From positions 434,001-498,000 of the forward strand of contig NZ_FXWJ01000005.1 in the NCBI RefSeq assembly GCF_900177795.1: a stretch of DNA of 64,000 nucleotides, read 5' to 3'. The notes below the pieces were generated by a model. The model was given only the letters and a program-made list of their open reading frames with translations. It had not been told where the DNA came from and ran no database searches. Of this stretch, positions 16,521 to 24,867 are shown piece by piece. The position numbers and the translations under genes were made by a program. Every line of letters begins with the position of its first letter. Within the stretch, counting starts at the first letter, position 1. The DNA comes from Plantibacter elymi (nom. nud.). Lineage in GTDB: Bacteria > Actinomycetota > Actinomycetes > Actinomycetales > Microbacteriaceae.

Positions 16521-16988
16521 TCAGACCGAGACCGGCGAGCCGAGCGCGTTGACTTCGTCGAGTGAGAGACCAAGCTCCTGGCGGAGGAACTGCACCACGG
16601 ACCAGTGTGACGCGCTTGGCTCCGTGAACGGTCCGAATCGGGACGTGTAGTCAGGAATCCATTCCACGAACTGTGCGACGGCCTCTCTGCGGCCGATCCG
16701 CTGAGCGAAACCATCGATGCCGATGGACTCATGATGGATATATCGTCCGCCCGGAAGTGCCTCGCACAGATCGAAGTATGACTGTGTCTGCACGATCATC
16801 TCGTGCCAGATCTCATCCGCTTCACGAGTCAACGGGATGAACCGCGCGCGCGAACCCTCCGAGAGAATCGTGAGGTATTTGAGTACCTCGCCGATCTGCT
16901 CGTCAACCAGCTCCATACTTCGGTCCGGGAACTCAGCTGCGATGTGATTTCGGTAGTCGTCGTCGATCAAGATGGTCTCCTTCCTCAT
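16521..16988 (-). CDS. Small WHxxI...IHH protein (glycine-rich domain protein-like)
   Basis: 155 residues from ATG 16988. Other starts are possible: TTG at 16970 has AGGAAGGAG at ideal spacing, and GTG at 17036 would overlap the upstream peptide ORF. The core reads PLTREADEIWHEMIVQTQSY, then FDLCEALPGG and RYIHHES. This DxxWHxxIxxTxxY...C...G..IHH pattern is seen in GRDP/DUF1399-like proteins of unknown function. The conserved His and Cys residues could bind a metal. It is the second ORF of the island operon, 19 nt after the peptide stop. Confidence 0.6.
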   Translation of the reverse strand: MRKETILIDDDYRNHIAAEFPDRSMELVDEQIGEVLKYLTILSEGSRARFIPLTREADEIWHEMIVQTQSYFDLCEALPGGRYIHHESIGIDGFAQRIGRREAVAQFVEWIPDYTSRFGPFTEPSASHWSVVQFLRQELGLSLDEVNALGSPVSV

Positions 16989-17007
16989 CACATTCGGCCG
17001 CCCGTCC

Positions 17008-17112
17008 TCACTGGTCGGGTCCTGGGCTCGGAGCACCGCCGCAACAACTTTGTGCGTGATTTCTGAGCGCGTCGAAGTGCCGATCCAAGATGCGGTCGAT
17101 CAGGAGCTCCAT
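17008..17112 (-). CDS. Candidate 34-residue precursor-like peptide
   Basis: I read this ORF by hand: ATG at 17112, TGA at 17008-17010. AAAGGAAG lies 6 nt before the ATG, an optimal ribosome site and the best in this operon. The N-terminal half is a charged amphipathic helix-like stretch (MELLIDRILDRHFDALRNHA). The C-terminal part is small and polar with adjacent cysteines (QSCCGGAPSPGPDQ). Leader-plus-Cys/Gly/Pro-rich tail is the usual design of ribosomally made, modified peptide precursors. It is first in an operon with a possible metalloprotein, an exporter and an aminotransferase. It could instead be a short regulatory leader ORF. Confidence 0.5.
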   Translation of the reverse strand: MELLIDRILDRHFDALRNHAQSCCGGAPSPGPDQ

Positions 17113-17227
17113 AGTGTTCTTCCTTTCGTCAGCAGCGATTCGCGAATGCGAACTCAATCACCGTACAAGCTGCGAATATGTTAAGCAAGAATTTGTGCAT
17201 AGAATATATATTATCTCTTATGATCTT
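17113..17227 (-). promoter_or_regulatory. AT-rich promoter region of the peptide mini-operon
   Basis: 17161-17220 is only about 32% G+C by count, extreme for this genome. On the minus strand TTGCTT, 17 bp, TACGGT could serve as -35/-10; several TATA-like stretches lie further upstream. A TTCGCGAA palindrome is near 17138. The promoter call rests on composition and on its place before the first ORF. Confidence 0.4.
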
Positions 17228-17297
17228 GGGCGAGGGCGCCGACGAGGCGCTCGCCGAATTCGCCGGCCTCCTCGAGACGGACCTCGACGCCGAGTAG
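17228..17297 (+). pseudogene. 3' fragment of ptsH (third copy)
   Basis: Encodes GEGADEALAEFAGLLETDLDAE and the stop, matching the HPr C-terminus, with more differences than between copies 1 and 2 (for example AATTCG instead of AGCTCG). The match starts abruptly at GGGCGAGGG next to AT-rich DNA. The active site is absent. Together with copy 2 it forms a direct repeat flanking the 14.06-17.23 kb island. Confidence 0.85.
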
Positions 17298-17306
17298 TCA
17301 CCTGCA

Positions 17307-17356
17307 ACGACGGAACCCCGCCACCCGAGCTGACTCGGGTGGCGGGGTTCCGTCGT
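17307..17356. terminator. Strong bidirectional hairpin between the ptsH fragment and the GH30 gene
   Basis: Near-perfect stem of about 23 bp (17307-17329 / 17334-17356) with a CTGA loop. It can terminate the minus-strand GH30 transcript and plus-strand reading. Confidence 0.8.
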
Positions 17357-17360
17357 CGTG

Positions 17361-17383
17361 CCCTTCGACAGGCTCAGGGACCG
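17361..17383. repeat. REP-like element
   Basis: Single CCCTTCGACAGGCTCAGGG copy between the terminator and the GH30 stop codon. Confidence 0.75.
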
Positions 17384-17398
17384 GGGTGATGCGGTCGG

Positions 17399-20300
17399 CT
17401 ACGCCGAGCGACGGCGACGCGCGAGCAGCACCGACGCGAAGCCGACGAGGCCGAGGAGCAGCGCGACGAGCCCGATGCTCGACACGTCCACACCCGTGCG
17501 CGACAGCGAGTCGGCGCCGGCGGCCGAACCACCCGAGGGGGAGCTCGTGCCGTCACCGCCACCGGCCGTGCCACCACCGGAGCCGGTGCCAGGACCGGTA
17601 CCGGGGTTCGTCCCCGGGTCGGTGCCGGGGTCGGTCCCCGGGTCCACCGCGGCGGCGAGCACCGTCACCGGCGTGGACGTCGTCTCGACCGGCGCGAAGC
17701 CATCGGCCGAGACCGTGACCCGCACCGCGAGTGCCGCACCAGCGCTGCCGGTGGGTGGCGTGAACGTCGCCGTGTCGGCCCCGTCCACGACCTCGTCGTC
17801 GAGCAGCCACGCGTAGACGACGGCCGCGTCCTCCGGGTCCACGACGACTGCCGCGGTCGTCGGCACGCCCTCGCGGGCCGTGCTCGACAGCGTCGCGGTC
17901 GCGACCGCCGTCCGGGCGAAGGTAATGGTCGTCGACTGCGTGGTCACCCCGTCAGCCGCCGTCACCGTGATGACGACCCCGTCGGTCGCGTCAGCCGCAG
18001 CGCGAGCAGCAGCCGCCGGTGCCGCTTCGAGTGCCTCGATCGTGACCGTCGCGTCGCGGTCGGCGGGGATGGCGTCGACCACCGGGTCGGCGGACCCTGC
18101 CAGCGGCACCTCGTACTCGAGGACGCCGGCGTCGAAGCCCTCGACCGGCGTTCCGTTCACCCGCAGCGCGGCGAGGCTCGCCTCGGTCGCGACCGACGGT
18201 GCGAGCGCGTAGATCTCGACCTCCGAGACGACCAGGTGCGTGTTCGCATACGCCGTCATGACGACTCGGACGGCACTCGTCGTGACGCCGTCGAGGTCGA
18301 CGTCGACGACCGGAGCCGTCCCATCGGTCGGGACCGGCACGGCGACCGCCCCACCCGGAGCGTCGATCCACGCGCCGCCGGCGTCGCGGACCTGCACGGT
18401 CAGTGCACTCGGCCAGCTGTTGGTGCTCCCGTCCTTGTAGGCGTAGAAGGTGACGTGCTCGATCGTGTGCTCACCGCCGAGCTCGTAGCTCAGGGTGTCG
18501 CTCGCCGGCTTGTTCGACGAGCGCCAGTTCGACCAGCCCTTGTCGTTGCGCACACCGTTCTTCGTGTTGCTCGCCGGGTAGCCGGACTCGGTGGACGTCG
18601 CACTCGCGACGGTCGTGGCGTCCGGAGCGATGTTCCGCTCACCGGGCGCCGTGACGATGATCGACAGGAGTGCGTCGACCGGTGCCGCGGCCGGGTCGTT
18701 CGATGCGGCCGCACCGCGCACCTGCACCACACCGGTGTCGGCGAGGTCGGCGTCGTCGAGGGTGCTGAAGTCCCACGTGACGGCCGTGTCGAAGCGGTTG
18801 GCACTCGCACCGATCTGCGCCGGGACCGTCGTCGGTGCCGCAGCGATGACGGCGCTCGCCGGGGACCCCGCCGCGACCGTCAGGGAGACCGGTTCGGTGG
18901 TCGTGAAGCCGCCGATGTCGACGGTGGCCTGTGCGGTGAACGCCGCGCCCCACCCGTCGGTGCCGGAACCGTTCACGACGATCGTTCCCGGCGTGTTCCA
19001 GTCCACGCCCGAGGTGTCCCAGGTGACCGGAACCGGAGCGCCCTGGACCGCGCCGTACAGTGGCACTACGGTCGCGGGCAGCGCCGCCGGAACACCGGCG
19101 ACGGTCTGCAGCGCGACCGGCTGCACTCCCGTCAGGGCGGTGTCGACGATGTTCCACGTCTGGTTCGCGCCGTTGTTCGACTGGTAGACGCCGACGGCGG
19201 CACCCGTGGTGGTGGACTGCCCGCCGACCTCGAGGGCCTGGCTCGTCCCGACGTTCACGAGGCTCCACTCGGAGCCGTTGGTCGTCGTCGGGATCCACTG
19301 CAGCGAGGGGTCGGCCGCAGCCTGTTCCCGCGTCGCAGCGACGAGCGAGGTGCCGGCGGAGTTCGCGGCGAGGAGTGCCCCGGACGAGCTGCGGACGGCG
19401 TAGCGGTCGGTGTTCGTGCCGCCGCCCGAGAGGAGCTCGGCGGTCCACACCTGTGCGGCACCGGTCGTGGCGTCGGAGGCGCGCGGGGTGATCGTGCCGG
19501 CCGGGACGGTCCCGGTCGTGGCCGCGGCGGTGAACGCCTTCGCGCTCTGCTTGCCGACGAGCTGGTAGGCGTGTCCGTCCTGGAACGGCGCCGCGTCGGC
19601 TGCGACACCGGTCGCACCGTCGACGAGGAAGGTGGTGACGGACTTCGCCGGGACGGTGAGCGTCGCCTGCTTCGTCACCGGGTCGATCGACACGGCGTCG
19701 CCCTGCACGAGTGCGTTGGCGGTGACGTCGTCCGCGGGGGACTCCGTCGTCACGATCGGCGTGACCGTCGCCCCGGGAGCGATGTCCGCGAACTTCGACA
19801 GGTCGATGGTGATCGTCCGAGCCGAGGTCGACGGGTTGGCGTGCACGAGGGTCGCGCCGGTGCCGTCGGCACGGAGTGCCGTGGTGGTCTGCGCGTCGGT
19901 GGACGGGATGAGGTGGTCACCGGGCTGCACGTAGTGGGTGAAGTTGCGGAGCGTGTTGTACTTCGCGTTCGTCTTCACGGAGCAGCTCGGGTCGGCGTCA
20001 CCGTCGGCGATGCGTCGCTCGGAGTCGCCCTCGGCGTTGCAGTCGAAGTCGATGAGGACGCTGCCCCAGTTGAGCTTCTCGACCTTCTCCATGTTGTAGA
20101 GGTCCTCGACGGGCTGCCACAGCACCCACGCCGTCGGCTCCAGGTTGCGGAGGTCGTCGATGAGGTGCGTCGCCATACCGATGCCGTTGTCGATGTTCGT
20201 GAGGTTGTGCTTGCCACTGGAGTCCCAGTTGCCCTCGACCTCGCTCATCCACAGCGGCTTGCCGGCGGTCTTCGCGATGTCGCGTGCGACGACGCTGCCG

Positions 20301-21304
20301 CCCTGGCCGTAGCTGTGGACGTTGAGCTGCGTGACGAGGTCCTTGGCGGTCTGTGACCAGCCGTTCCAGTTCGTCGCGAAGATGCCGGGGTTGGTCTCGT
20401 CCATGGCCGCGATGACGGCCTCGGTCGAGGTGCCCTCGGCGGCGAGGCGCTCGGCGAGGGCCTTGATGACGGTGTCCTGCATGGCCGGGCCGATGTGCGC
20501 GCCCTCCTGGCGTCCGCCGCTCGGCCAACCGGTGCTCTGGTCGATCGTCGTGCCCCAGTAGTTGGTGTTCGGCTCGTTGAACGGGTCGATGGTGTCGAAG
20601 TCGATGCCCGTGTCGGCCTCGAGGTGGTCGACGACGGTCGTGAGGTACGCGACGAAGTCGCCGACGCTCTCCGGCTTCAGCTGCTCGTCGGCGGCGTTGA
20701 AGTTGCCCGACGCATAGCCGCTCTCGGTCATGAAGTAGGGCGGGGAGTTGCTGAAGGCCTCCCACTTGGTGATCTTGTCCTTGAGGGCCGTGAGCCACCA
20801 GCGCTGGGTCTCATCGGCGTCGAAGTCGTAGGAGGCCGGGTCGTCGGCGTCCCAGGCGGCGGCGTAGCGGTCGCGGTCGGCGTAGTCGGAGGTGATGGGG
20901 CCGTCGGAGTCGCTCGCGGCGAGGTCCGGGTTCCACCAGCCGTCGACCGCGCCGCCGGCCCGCAGGTAAGGCGGGACGTCGCTCGCGTTGCCGCCACCGA
21001 TGTTGTAGCGCGCGATGTTGAGGTTGAGGCCGTCCTCACCGAACACCTTGTCGAAGAGGTCCTGGCGGACGTCCGCGGGGTAGTTCCCGGTCGCGTTGGC
21101 GAACCAGACCAGGCTCGTGCCCCAGCCTTCGAACGCCTCGTTCTGGTAGGCCGGGTTGGGGGTGATGGTGAGGGGAGTGCTCTCCGCGGCGGCCGCAGGT
21201 GCGGCCTCCACGGTGGCGAGTGCTGGTGCGATCGCGGCGATGCCGAGGGCGACGGCGACGGTCGCTCCGATCGTTCGTCGGCGGACTGGTGACGGCAGTG
21301 TCAT
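17399..21304 (-). CDS. Cell-wall-anchored GH30 endo-galactanase (probable endo-beta-1,6-galactanase)
   Basis: 1301 residues; ATG at 21304 after GAAGGAACCACCG. Order: signal peptide (1-~40); GH30 catalytic domain (~45-560) with FEGWGTSLVWFAN and ARYNIGGGN, likely acid/base Glu in DPFNEPNTNYW and nucleophile Glu in LWMSEVEGNWD; a ricin-type lectin (~580-720; QTWNI); two Ig-like modules; an F5/8 type C/CBM32-like discoidin domain (NIAPDATTVAS...VVSEVEIYA); a cadherin-like beta-sandwich; a DPGT-rich linker; and a sortase-like LSRTG signal, helix and RRRR tail. The GWGTS/IGGGN pattern resembles GH30 subfamily 5 enzymes cutting beta-1,6-galactan side chains of arabinogalactan proteins. Two LacI-type operators precede it. 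Confidence 0.85.
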   Translation of the reverse strand: MTLPSPVRRRTIGATVAVALGIAAIAPALATVEAAPAAAAESTPLTITPNPAYQNEAFEGWGTSLVWFANATGNYPADVRQDLFDKVFGEDGLNLNIARYNIGGGNASDVPPYLRAGGAVDGWWNPDLAASDSDGPITSDYADRDRYAAAWDADDPASYDFDADETQRWWLTALKDKITKWEAFSNSPPYFMTESGYASGNFNAADEQLKPESVGDFVAYLTTVVDHLEADTGIDFDTIDPFNEPNTNYWGTTIDQSTGWPSGGRQEGAHIGPAMQDTVIKALAERLAAEGTSTEAVIAAMDETNPGIFATNWNGWSQTAKDLVTQLNVHSYGQGGSVVARDIAKTAGKPLWMSEVEGNWDSSGKHNLTNIDNGIGMATHLIDDLRNLEPTAWVLWQPVEDLYNMEKVEKLNWGSVLIDFDCNAEGDSERRIADGDADPSCSVKTNAKYNTLRNFTHYVQPGDHLIPSTDAQTTTALRADGTGATLVHANPSTSARTITIDLSKFADIAPGATVTPIVTTESPADDVTANALVQGDAVSIDPVTKQATLTVPAKSVTTFLVDGATGVAADAAPFQDGHAYQLVGKQSAKAFTAAATTGTVPAGTITPRASDATTGAAQVWTAELLSGGGTNTDRYAVRSSSGALLAANSAGTSLVAATREQAAADPSLQWIPTTTNGSEWSLVNVGTSQALEVGGQSTTTGAAVGVYQSNNGANQTWNIVDTALTGVQPVALQTVAGVPAALPATVVPLYGAVQGAPVPVTWDTSGVDWNTPGTIVVNGSGTDGWGAAFTAQATVDIGGFTTTEPVSLTVAAGSPASAVIAAAPTTVPAQIGASANRFDTAVTWDFSTLDDADLADTGVVQVRGAAASNDPAAAPVDALLSIIVTAPGERNIAPDATTVASATSTESGYPASNTKNGVRNDKGWSNWRSSNKPASDTLSYELGGEHTIEHVTFYAYKDGSTNSWPSALTVQVRDAGGAWIDAPGGAVAVPVPTDGTAPVVDVDLDGVTTSAVRVVMTAYANTHLVVSEVEIYALAPSVATEASLAALRVNGTPVEGFDAGVLEYEVPLAGSADPVVDAIPADRDATVTIEALEAAPAAAARAAADATDGVVITVTAADGVTTQSTTITFARTAVATATLSSTAREGVPTTAAVVVDPEDAAVVYAWLLDDEVVDGADTATFTPPTGSAGAALAVRVTVSADGFAPVETTSTPVTVLAAAVDPGTDPGTDPGTNPGTGPGTGSGGGTAGGGDGTSSPSGGSAAGADSLSRTGVDVSSIGLVALLLGLVGFASVLLARRRRSA

Positions 21305-21337
21305 CGGTGGTTCCTTCGTTGGAGGCCGTGGTGCAGG

Positions 21338-21357
21338 GGATGTTCACGTGAACATCC
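21338..21357. promoter_or_regulatory. LacI-type operator upstream of the GH30 gene (site 1)
   Basis: Perfect 20-bp palindrome GGATGTTCACGTGAACATCC, 34 bp upstream of the GH30 start codon. Confidence 0.8.
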
Positions 21358-21374
21358 GGCGGCGTCGAACCACC

Positions 21375-21390
21375 GTGTTCACGTCAACAT
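21375..21390. promoter_or_regulatory. LacI-type operator upstream of the GH30 gene (site 2)
   Basis: GTGTTCACGTCAACAT, an imperfect version of site 1, centred about 35 bp upstream of it. Two spaced operators suit cooperative repression. Confidence 0.75.
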
Positions 21391-21435
21391 TTCCGACGAG
21401 TATGGGCGACCCCTCGCTCGGGTGTCAAGGCTGGC

Positions 21436-21645
21436 CCGGTCGCTGAGGTCCCCGTTCCGGTCCTTTCCGGTCACTGAGGCCCCTACGCCGGTCACTGAGG
21501 TCCCCGTTCCGGTCACTGAGGTCCCCGTTCCGGTCACTGAGCCTGTCGAAGTGCGGAGGTGGGCATGTCGACCGGCGCAAAGACCGGGGCTTCGTTCGCC
21601 GAGCTGGTCGAGGTGTCGCCGGGGGCATTTCGACAGGCTCAATGA
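21436..21645. repeat. REP-like repeat tract between the GH30 and lacI genes
   Basis: Repeated CCGGTCACTGAGGTCCCCGT units, then a full GGTCACTGAGCCTGTCGAAG element near 21532 and an inverted copy near 21628. Of the 364-bp gap, the first ~90 bp hold the operators and promoter; the rest is this repeat tract without visible genes. Confidence 0.75.
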
Positions 21646-21668
21646 CCGCGTGGAGTGTCTCGCTCGCC

Positions 21669-22709
21669 TCAGCGCGCGGGCGGGGGAGCGGTGCTCGCGC
21701 GGACCACGAGGGAGGTCGGGGTGAGGGGCTCGGTGGAGAGCTGCGGCCCCTCCTCGATCTCGCGGAGGAGCGTGGTGATCGCCCGGCGTCCGATCTCGTC
21801 GAAGTCCTGGTGCACTGTCGTGAGCGGCGGCCAGAACGAGTCCGACTCCGGGGTGTCGTCGAAGCCGACGACGCTGATCGACTCCGGCACGGCCCGCCCG
21901 CGCTCGTGCAGGGCTCGCAGGAGTCCGAGCGCCATCTGGTCGTTCGAGGCGAAGACGGCCGTGATCTCCGGGCGCTCGGCGATCTCGAGGCCGATCTCGT
22001 ACCCCGAGGTCGTCGACCAGTCGCCACGGAACGCGGGCGGCGGCGTGATCCCGGCCTCGCGCAGGGTGTCGGCCCAGCTCTGCTCGCGACGAGCCGCCGA
22101 GTACGAGGTGCGGGGGCCGGCGATGTGCCAGACGCCCTGGTGCCCGAGGTCGAGGAGGTGCTGGGTGGCGAGTGCCGCACCCTGCGCCTGATCGTTGTCG
22201 ACGACGGGGTAGTCGGTGCGTGCCGCGGAGTCGATGACGACGACGGGGAGACCTGCGGGCAGTTCGACGTCTGCGCCGTCGACGATGTGCGACTCGATGA
22301 CGATGATGAGTCCGTCGACGTCCTGCTCGCGCAGGCTGTCGAGGGCGACCGCGACGTCGCGTTGCGTCGGGTACTCGACCGGGACGACCGTGACTGAATA
22401 GCCGGCCCGTGCGGCCTGGACCGTGATCGCGTCCAGGGTGCGCATGTTGCCGTAGGAGGAGAGCGTGAACATTGTGATCCCGATGCTGCGGGTGCGACCC
22501 GATCGCAACGCCCGCGCGGCCTTGTTGGGACGGTAGCCGAGCTCGGTCATCGCCTCCAGCACGCGGTCGCGGGTGCCGTCGTCGACGTTGGTCAGCCCGT
22601 TCGCGACGCGGGAGACGGTCTGGGAGGAGACGCCGGCGTGCGCCGCGACGTCCGCCATCGACGGTGCTCGCCTGGCGCGGCCAGGCGCTCTCCGGGTGGT
22701 GTCCGTCAT
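21669..22709 (-). CDS. LacI-family transcriptional regulator of the galactan locus
   Basis: 346 residues; ATG at 22709 is chosen because HTH homology begins right after it (SMADVAAHAGVSSQTVSRVAN, residues ~14-34). The hinge helix (PNKAARALRSGRTRSIG) is followed by a periplasmic-binding-protein-like sensor domain with VVIDSAARTDYPVV, FASNDQMALGLL and VVGFDDTPES. It is divergent from the ABC transporter operon and upstream of the GH30 gene in the same orientation. Four TGTT(C/G)ACGT(G/C/A)AACA palindromes flank it, two in each target promoter, so it likely represses both until a galactoside inducer is imported. Confidence 0.9.
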   Translation of the reverse strand: MTDTTRRAPGRARRAPSMADVAAHAGVSSQTVSRVANGLTNVDDGTRDRVLEAMTELGYRPNKAARALRSGRTRSIGITMFTLSSYGNMRTLDAITVQAARAGYSVTVVPVEYPTQRDVAVALDSLREQDVDGLIIVIESHIVDGADVELPAGLPVVVIDSAARTDYPVVDNDQAQGAALATQHLLDLGHQGVWHIAGPRTSYSAARREQSWADTLREAGITPPPAFRGDWSTTSGYEIGLEIAERPEITAVFASNDQMALGLLRALHERGRAVPESISVVGFDDTPESDSFWPPLTTVHQDFDEIGRRAITTLLREIEEGPQLSTEPLTPTSLVVRASTAPPPAR

Positions 22710-22734
22710 GGTCTCCCTATCGTCGCATCCATCC

Positions 22735-22787
22735 TTGCATGTTGACGTGAACATGCTATGGTACCGATCAGATGTTGACGTAAACAT
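22735..22787 (+). promoter_or_regulatory. Promoter with two LacI operators for the sugar ABC transporter operon
   Basis: TTGCAT (22735-22740), 16 bp, TATGGT (22757-22762) form a plausible -35/-10. The operator ATGTTGACGTGAACAT (22739-22754) lies between them, and ATGTTGACGTAAACAT (22772-22787) lies just past the expected start. Binding there would block polymerase. The same DNA also lies upstream of the divergent lacI gene, suggesting autoregulation. Confidence 0.7.
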
Positions 22788-22859
22788 CCACCGCGATCCC
22801 TCCCCCGCACGGCTCCACCGCACGACGGTTCCGCCCGAATCCCAGCAAGGAAGCTGCCC

Positions 22860-23783
22860 ATGACCACCACGACCGCTCGCACCGGCCGGCCACCAGCGGT
22901 CCGTGTCCACCGACGCGACCGCCGGGATTGGAAGGGCTGGGCGTTCATCGCCCCCTTCATGATCGTCTTCGCGCTGATGATCATCGCCCCGCTCGTCTAC
23001 GCGCTCTACCTCAGCTTCTTCCAGGAGAAGCTCATCGGCGGCAACGCCTTCGTCGGCTTCGACAACTACGCCCAGGTGCTCCAGGACCCGAAGTTCTGGG
23101 AGCCGTTCGGTCGCGTCGCACTGTTCTTCGTCGTGCAGGTGCCGATCATGCTCGCCCTGTCGCTCACCGCGGCGCTCGCGCTCGACAGCGCCAGGCTTCA
23201 CGGCGCCGCCTTCTTCCGCATCGCGCTCTTCCTGCCGTACGCCGTCCCGGGCGTCGTCGCGGCGCTCATCTGGGGCTTCATCTACGGCGACCAGTTCGGT
23301 CTCGCCGGCAGCTTCAACGACCTCGTCGGCGCCCAGATCCTCGAGCCGTTCAGCTCCCAGGCCGTCCTCGCCTCCATCGGCAACATCGTGACGTGGGAGT
23401 TCATGGGCTACAACATGCTCATCTTCTACGCCGCCCTCCGCGTCGTGCCCGGTGAGATCTATGAGGCGGCCGAGATCGACGGGGCCGGACAGTTCCGCAC
23501 CGTCTTCAGCATCAAGATCCCCGCCCTCCGCGGAGCGCTCGTCATCGCGACGATCTTCTCCGTCATCGGCTCCTTCCAGCTCTTCAACGAGCCGAACCTG
23601 CTGAAGAACCTCGCGCCCAACGTGATCACGAGCAACTTCACGCCGAACATGTACGCCTACAACCTGTCCTTCGCCGGTCAGCAGTTCAACCTCGCGGCGA
23701 CGGTCGCGATCATCATGGGCGTCATCACCGCCGTCATCGCCTACGTCGTGCAGGTGCGCGGCTCCCGACAGGAGAACAGCTGA
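22860..23783 (+). CDS. Sugar ABC transporter permease, MalF type
   Basis: 307 residues with six helices; the first follows RRDWKGWAFIAPF. The cytoplasmic EAA loop (YEAAEIDGAGQFRTVFSIKIP, about residues 201-221) contacts the ATPase. This is one half of a CUT1 importer; the partner permease starts within its stop codon (TGATG). No ATPase gene lies in the locus, so a shared MsiK-like ATPase is expected elsewhere. Promoter operators imply induction by galactan breakdown products. Confidence 0.92.
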   Translation: MTTTTARTGRPPAVRVHRRDRRDWKGWAFIAPFMIVFALMIIAPLVYALYLSFFQEKLIGGNAFVGFDNYAQVLQDPKFWEPFGRVALFFVVQVPIMLALSLTAALALDSARLHGAAFFRIALFLPYAVPGVVAALIWGFIYGDQFGLAGSFNDLVGAQILEPFSSQAVLASIGNIVTWEFMGYNMLIFYAALRVVPGEIYEAAEIDGAGQFRTVFSIKIPALRGALVIATIFSVIGSFQLFNEPNLLKNLAPNVITSNFTPNMYAYNLSFAGQQFNLAATVAIIMGVITAVIAYVVQVRGSRQENS

Positions 23784-24733
23784 TGGCCACCGTCTCGAAC
23801 CCGACCGTCCGCCCGCAGACCGTGTCGACCCGGACCGCCCGCAACCCGCGCGCCTTCGACCGGCCCACCCGGAAGCGCCACGACCCGCGCCGCAAGCGCT
23901 CGATCGTCCTCACGATCGTCATGGCCGTGTTCCTCCTCTACTCGGTCGTCCCGATCCTGTGGCTCCTGATCAACGCGACGAAGTCCCAGCCCGACCTCTT
24001 CTCGTCCTTCGGCCTCTGGTTCGGCGACGGCGGGTTCAACCTCTGGCAGAACATCGTCGACACGCTCACCTACCGCGACGGGCAGTTCGTCGGCTGGTTC
24101 GGCAACACACTGCTCTACGTCGTCGTCGGCGCCGGTGGGGCGACGCTGCTCGCCACGATCGGCGGGTACGGCCTCGCCAAGTTCCGGTTCCCGGGCAAGC
24201 GCGCCGTGTTCGCGATCATCCTCGGCTCCATCGCGGTGCCGGGAACCGCGCTCGCCGTCCCGACCTTCCTGCTGTTCAGCCAGGTCGGCCTGACGAACAC
24301 GCCGTGGGCGGTCATCCTGCCCTCGCTCGTCAGCCCCTTCGGCCTGTACCTCATCTGGACATACGCGGTGGATGCGGTCCCGACCGAACTGCTCGAGGCC
24401 GCCCGCATGGACGGCGCGGGGGAGTTCCGCACCTTCTTCACGATCTCGCTGCGACTCCTCGGCCCCGGCATCGTCACGGTGCTCCTCTTCGCGATCGTCG
24501 CGACCTGGAACAACTACTTCCTGCCGCTCATCATGCTGTCGGAGCCGACCTGGTATCCGCTCACCGTCGGCCTCAGCCAGTGGAGCGCCCAGGCCACCGG
24601 TGTCGCCGCGCAACCGATCTTCAACCTCGTGATCACCGGATCGCTCCTGACCATCGTCCCGATCGTCATCGCGTTCCTCTTCCTGCAGCGCTTCTGGCAG
24701 TCGGGCCTCAGCGCCGGCAGCGTCAAGGGCTGA
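23783..24733 (+). CDS. Sugar ABC transporter permease, MalG type
   Basis: 316 residues with six helices and a basic cytoplasmic N-terminus (FDRPTRKRHDPRRKRS). The EAA loop reads LEAARMDGAGEFRTFFTISL. It shares one base with the upstream stop (TGATG), so the two membrane subunits are made together. A ~130-bp gap with two REP-like elements separates it from the binding-protein gene; stronger expression of the latter from its own signal is possible but not visible. Confidence 0.92.
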   Translation: MATVSNPTVRPQTVSTRTARNPRAFDRPTRKRHDPRRKRSIVLTIVMAVFLLYSVVPILWLLINATKSQPDLFSSFGLWFGDGGFNLWQNIVDTLTYRDGQFVGWFGNTLLYVVVGAGGATLLATIGGYGLAKFRFPGKRAVFAIILGSIAVPGTALAVPTFLLFSQVGLTNTPWAVILPSLVSPFGLYLIWTYAVDAVPTELLEAARMDGAGEFRTFFTISLRLLGPGIVTVLLFAIVATWNNYFLPLIMLSEPTWYPLTVGLSQWSAQATGVAAQPIFNLVITGSLLTIVPIVIAFLFLQRFWQSGLSAGSVKG

Positions 24734-24748
24734 TCCTTCCTGCGGTCT

Positions 24749-24823
24749 CGGTTCCTGAGCTTGTCGAAGGGCCACCCGCACCCAACCCGCTTTCCCACCG
24801 GTCCCTGAGCTTGTCGAAGGGCC
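24749..24823. repeat. Two REP-like elements between permease and binding-protein genes
   Basis: Two direct copies of GGT(T/C)CCTGAGCTTGTCGAAG GGCCACCCGCA at about 24749 and 24800. Confidence 0.8.
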
Positions 24824-24867
24824 ACCCGCATCACCTCCTCCTCCCAACGCAGTGAAAGGAAACACCC

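Noticed and set aside
17220-17297. 25-residue ORF made by the ptsH fragment with an upstream ATG
   Set aside because: The ATG comes from the AT-rich junction, there is no ribosome site, and the HPr active site is absent.
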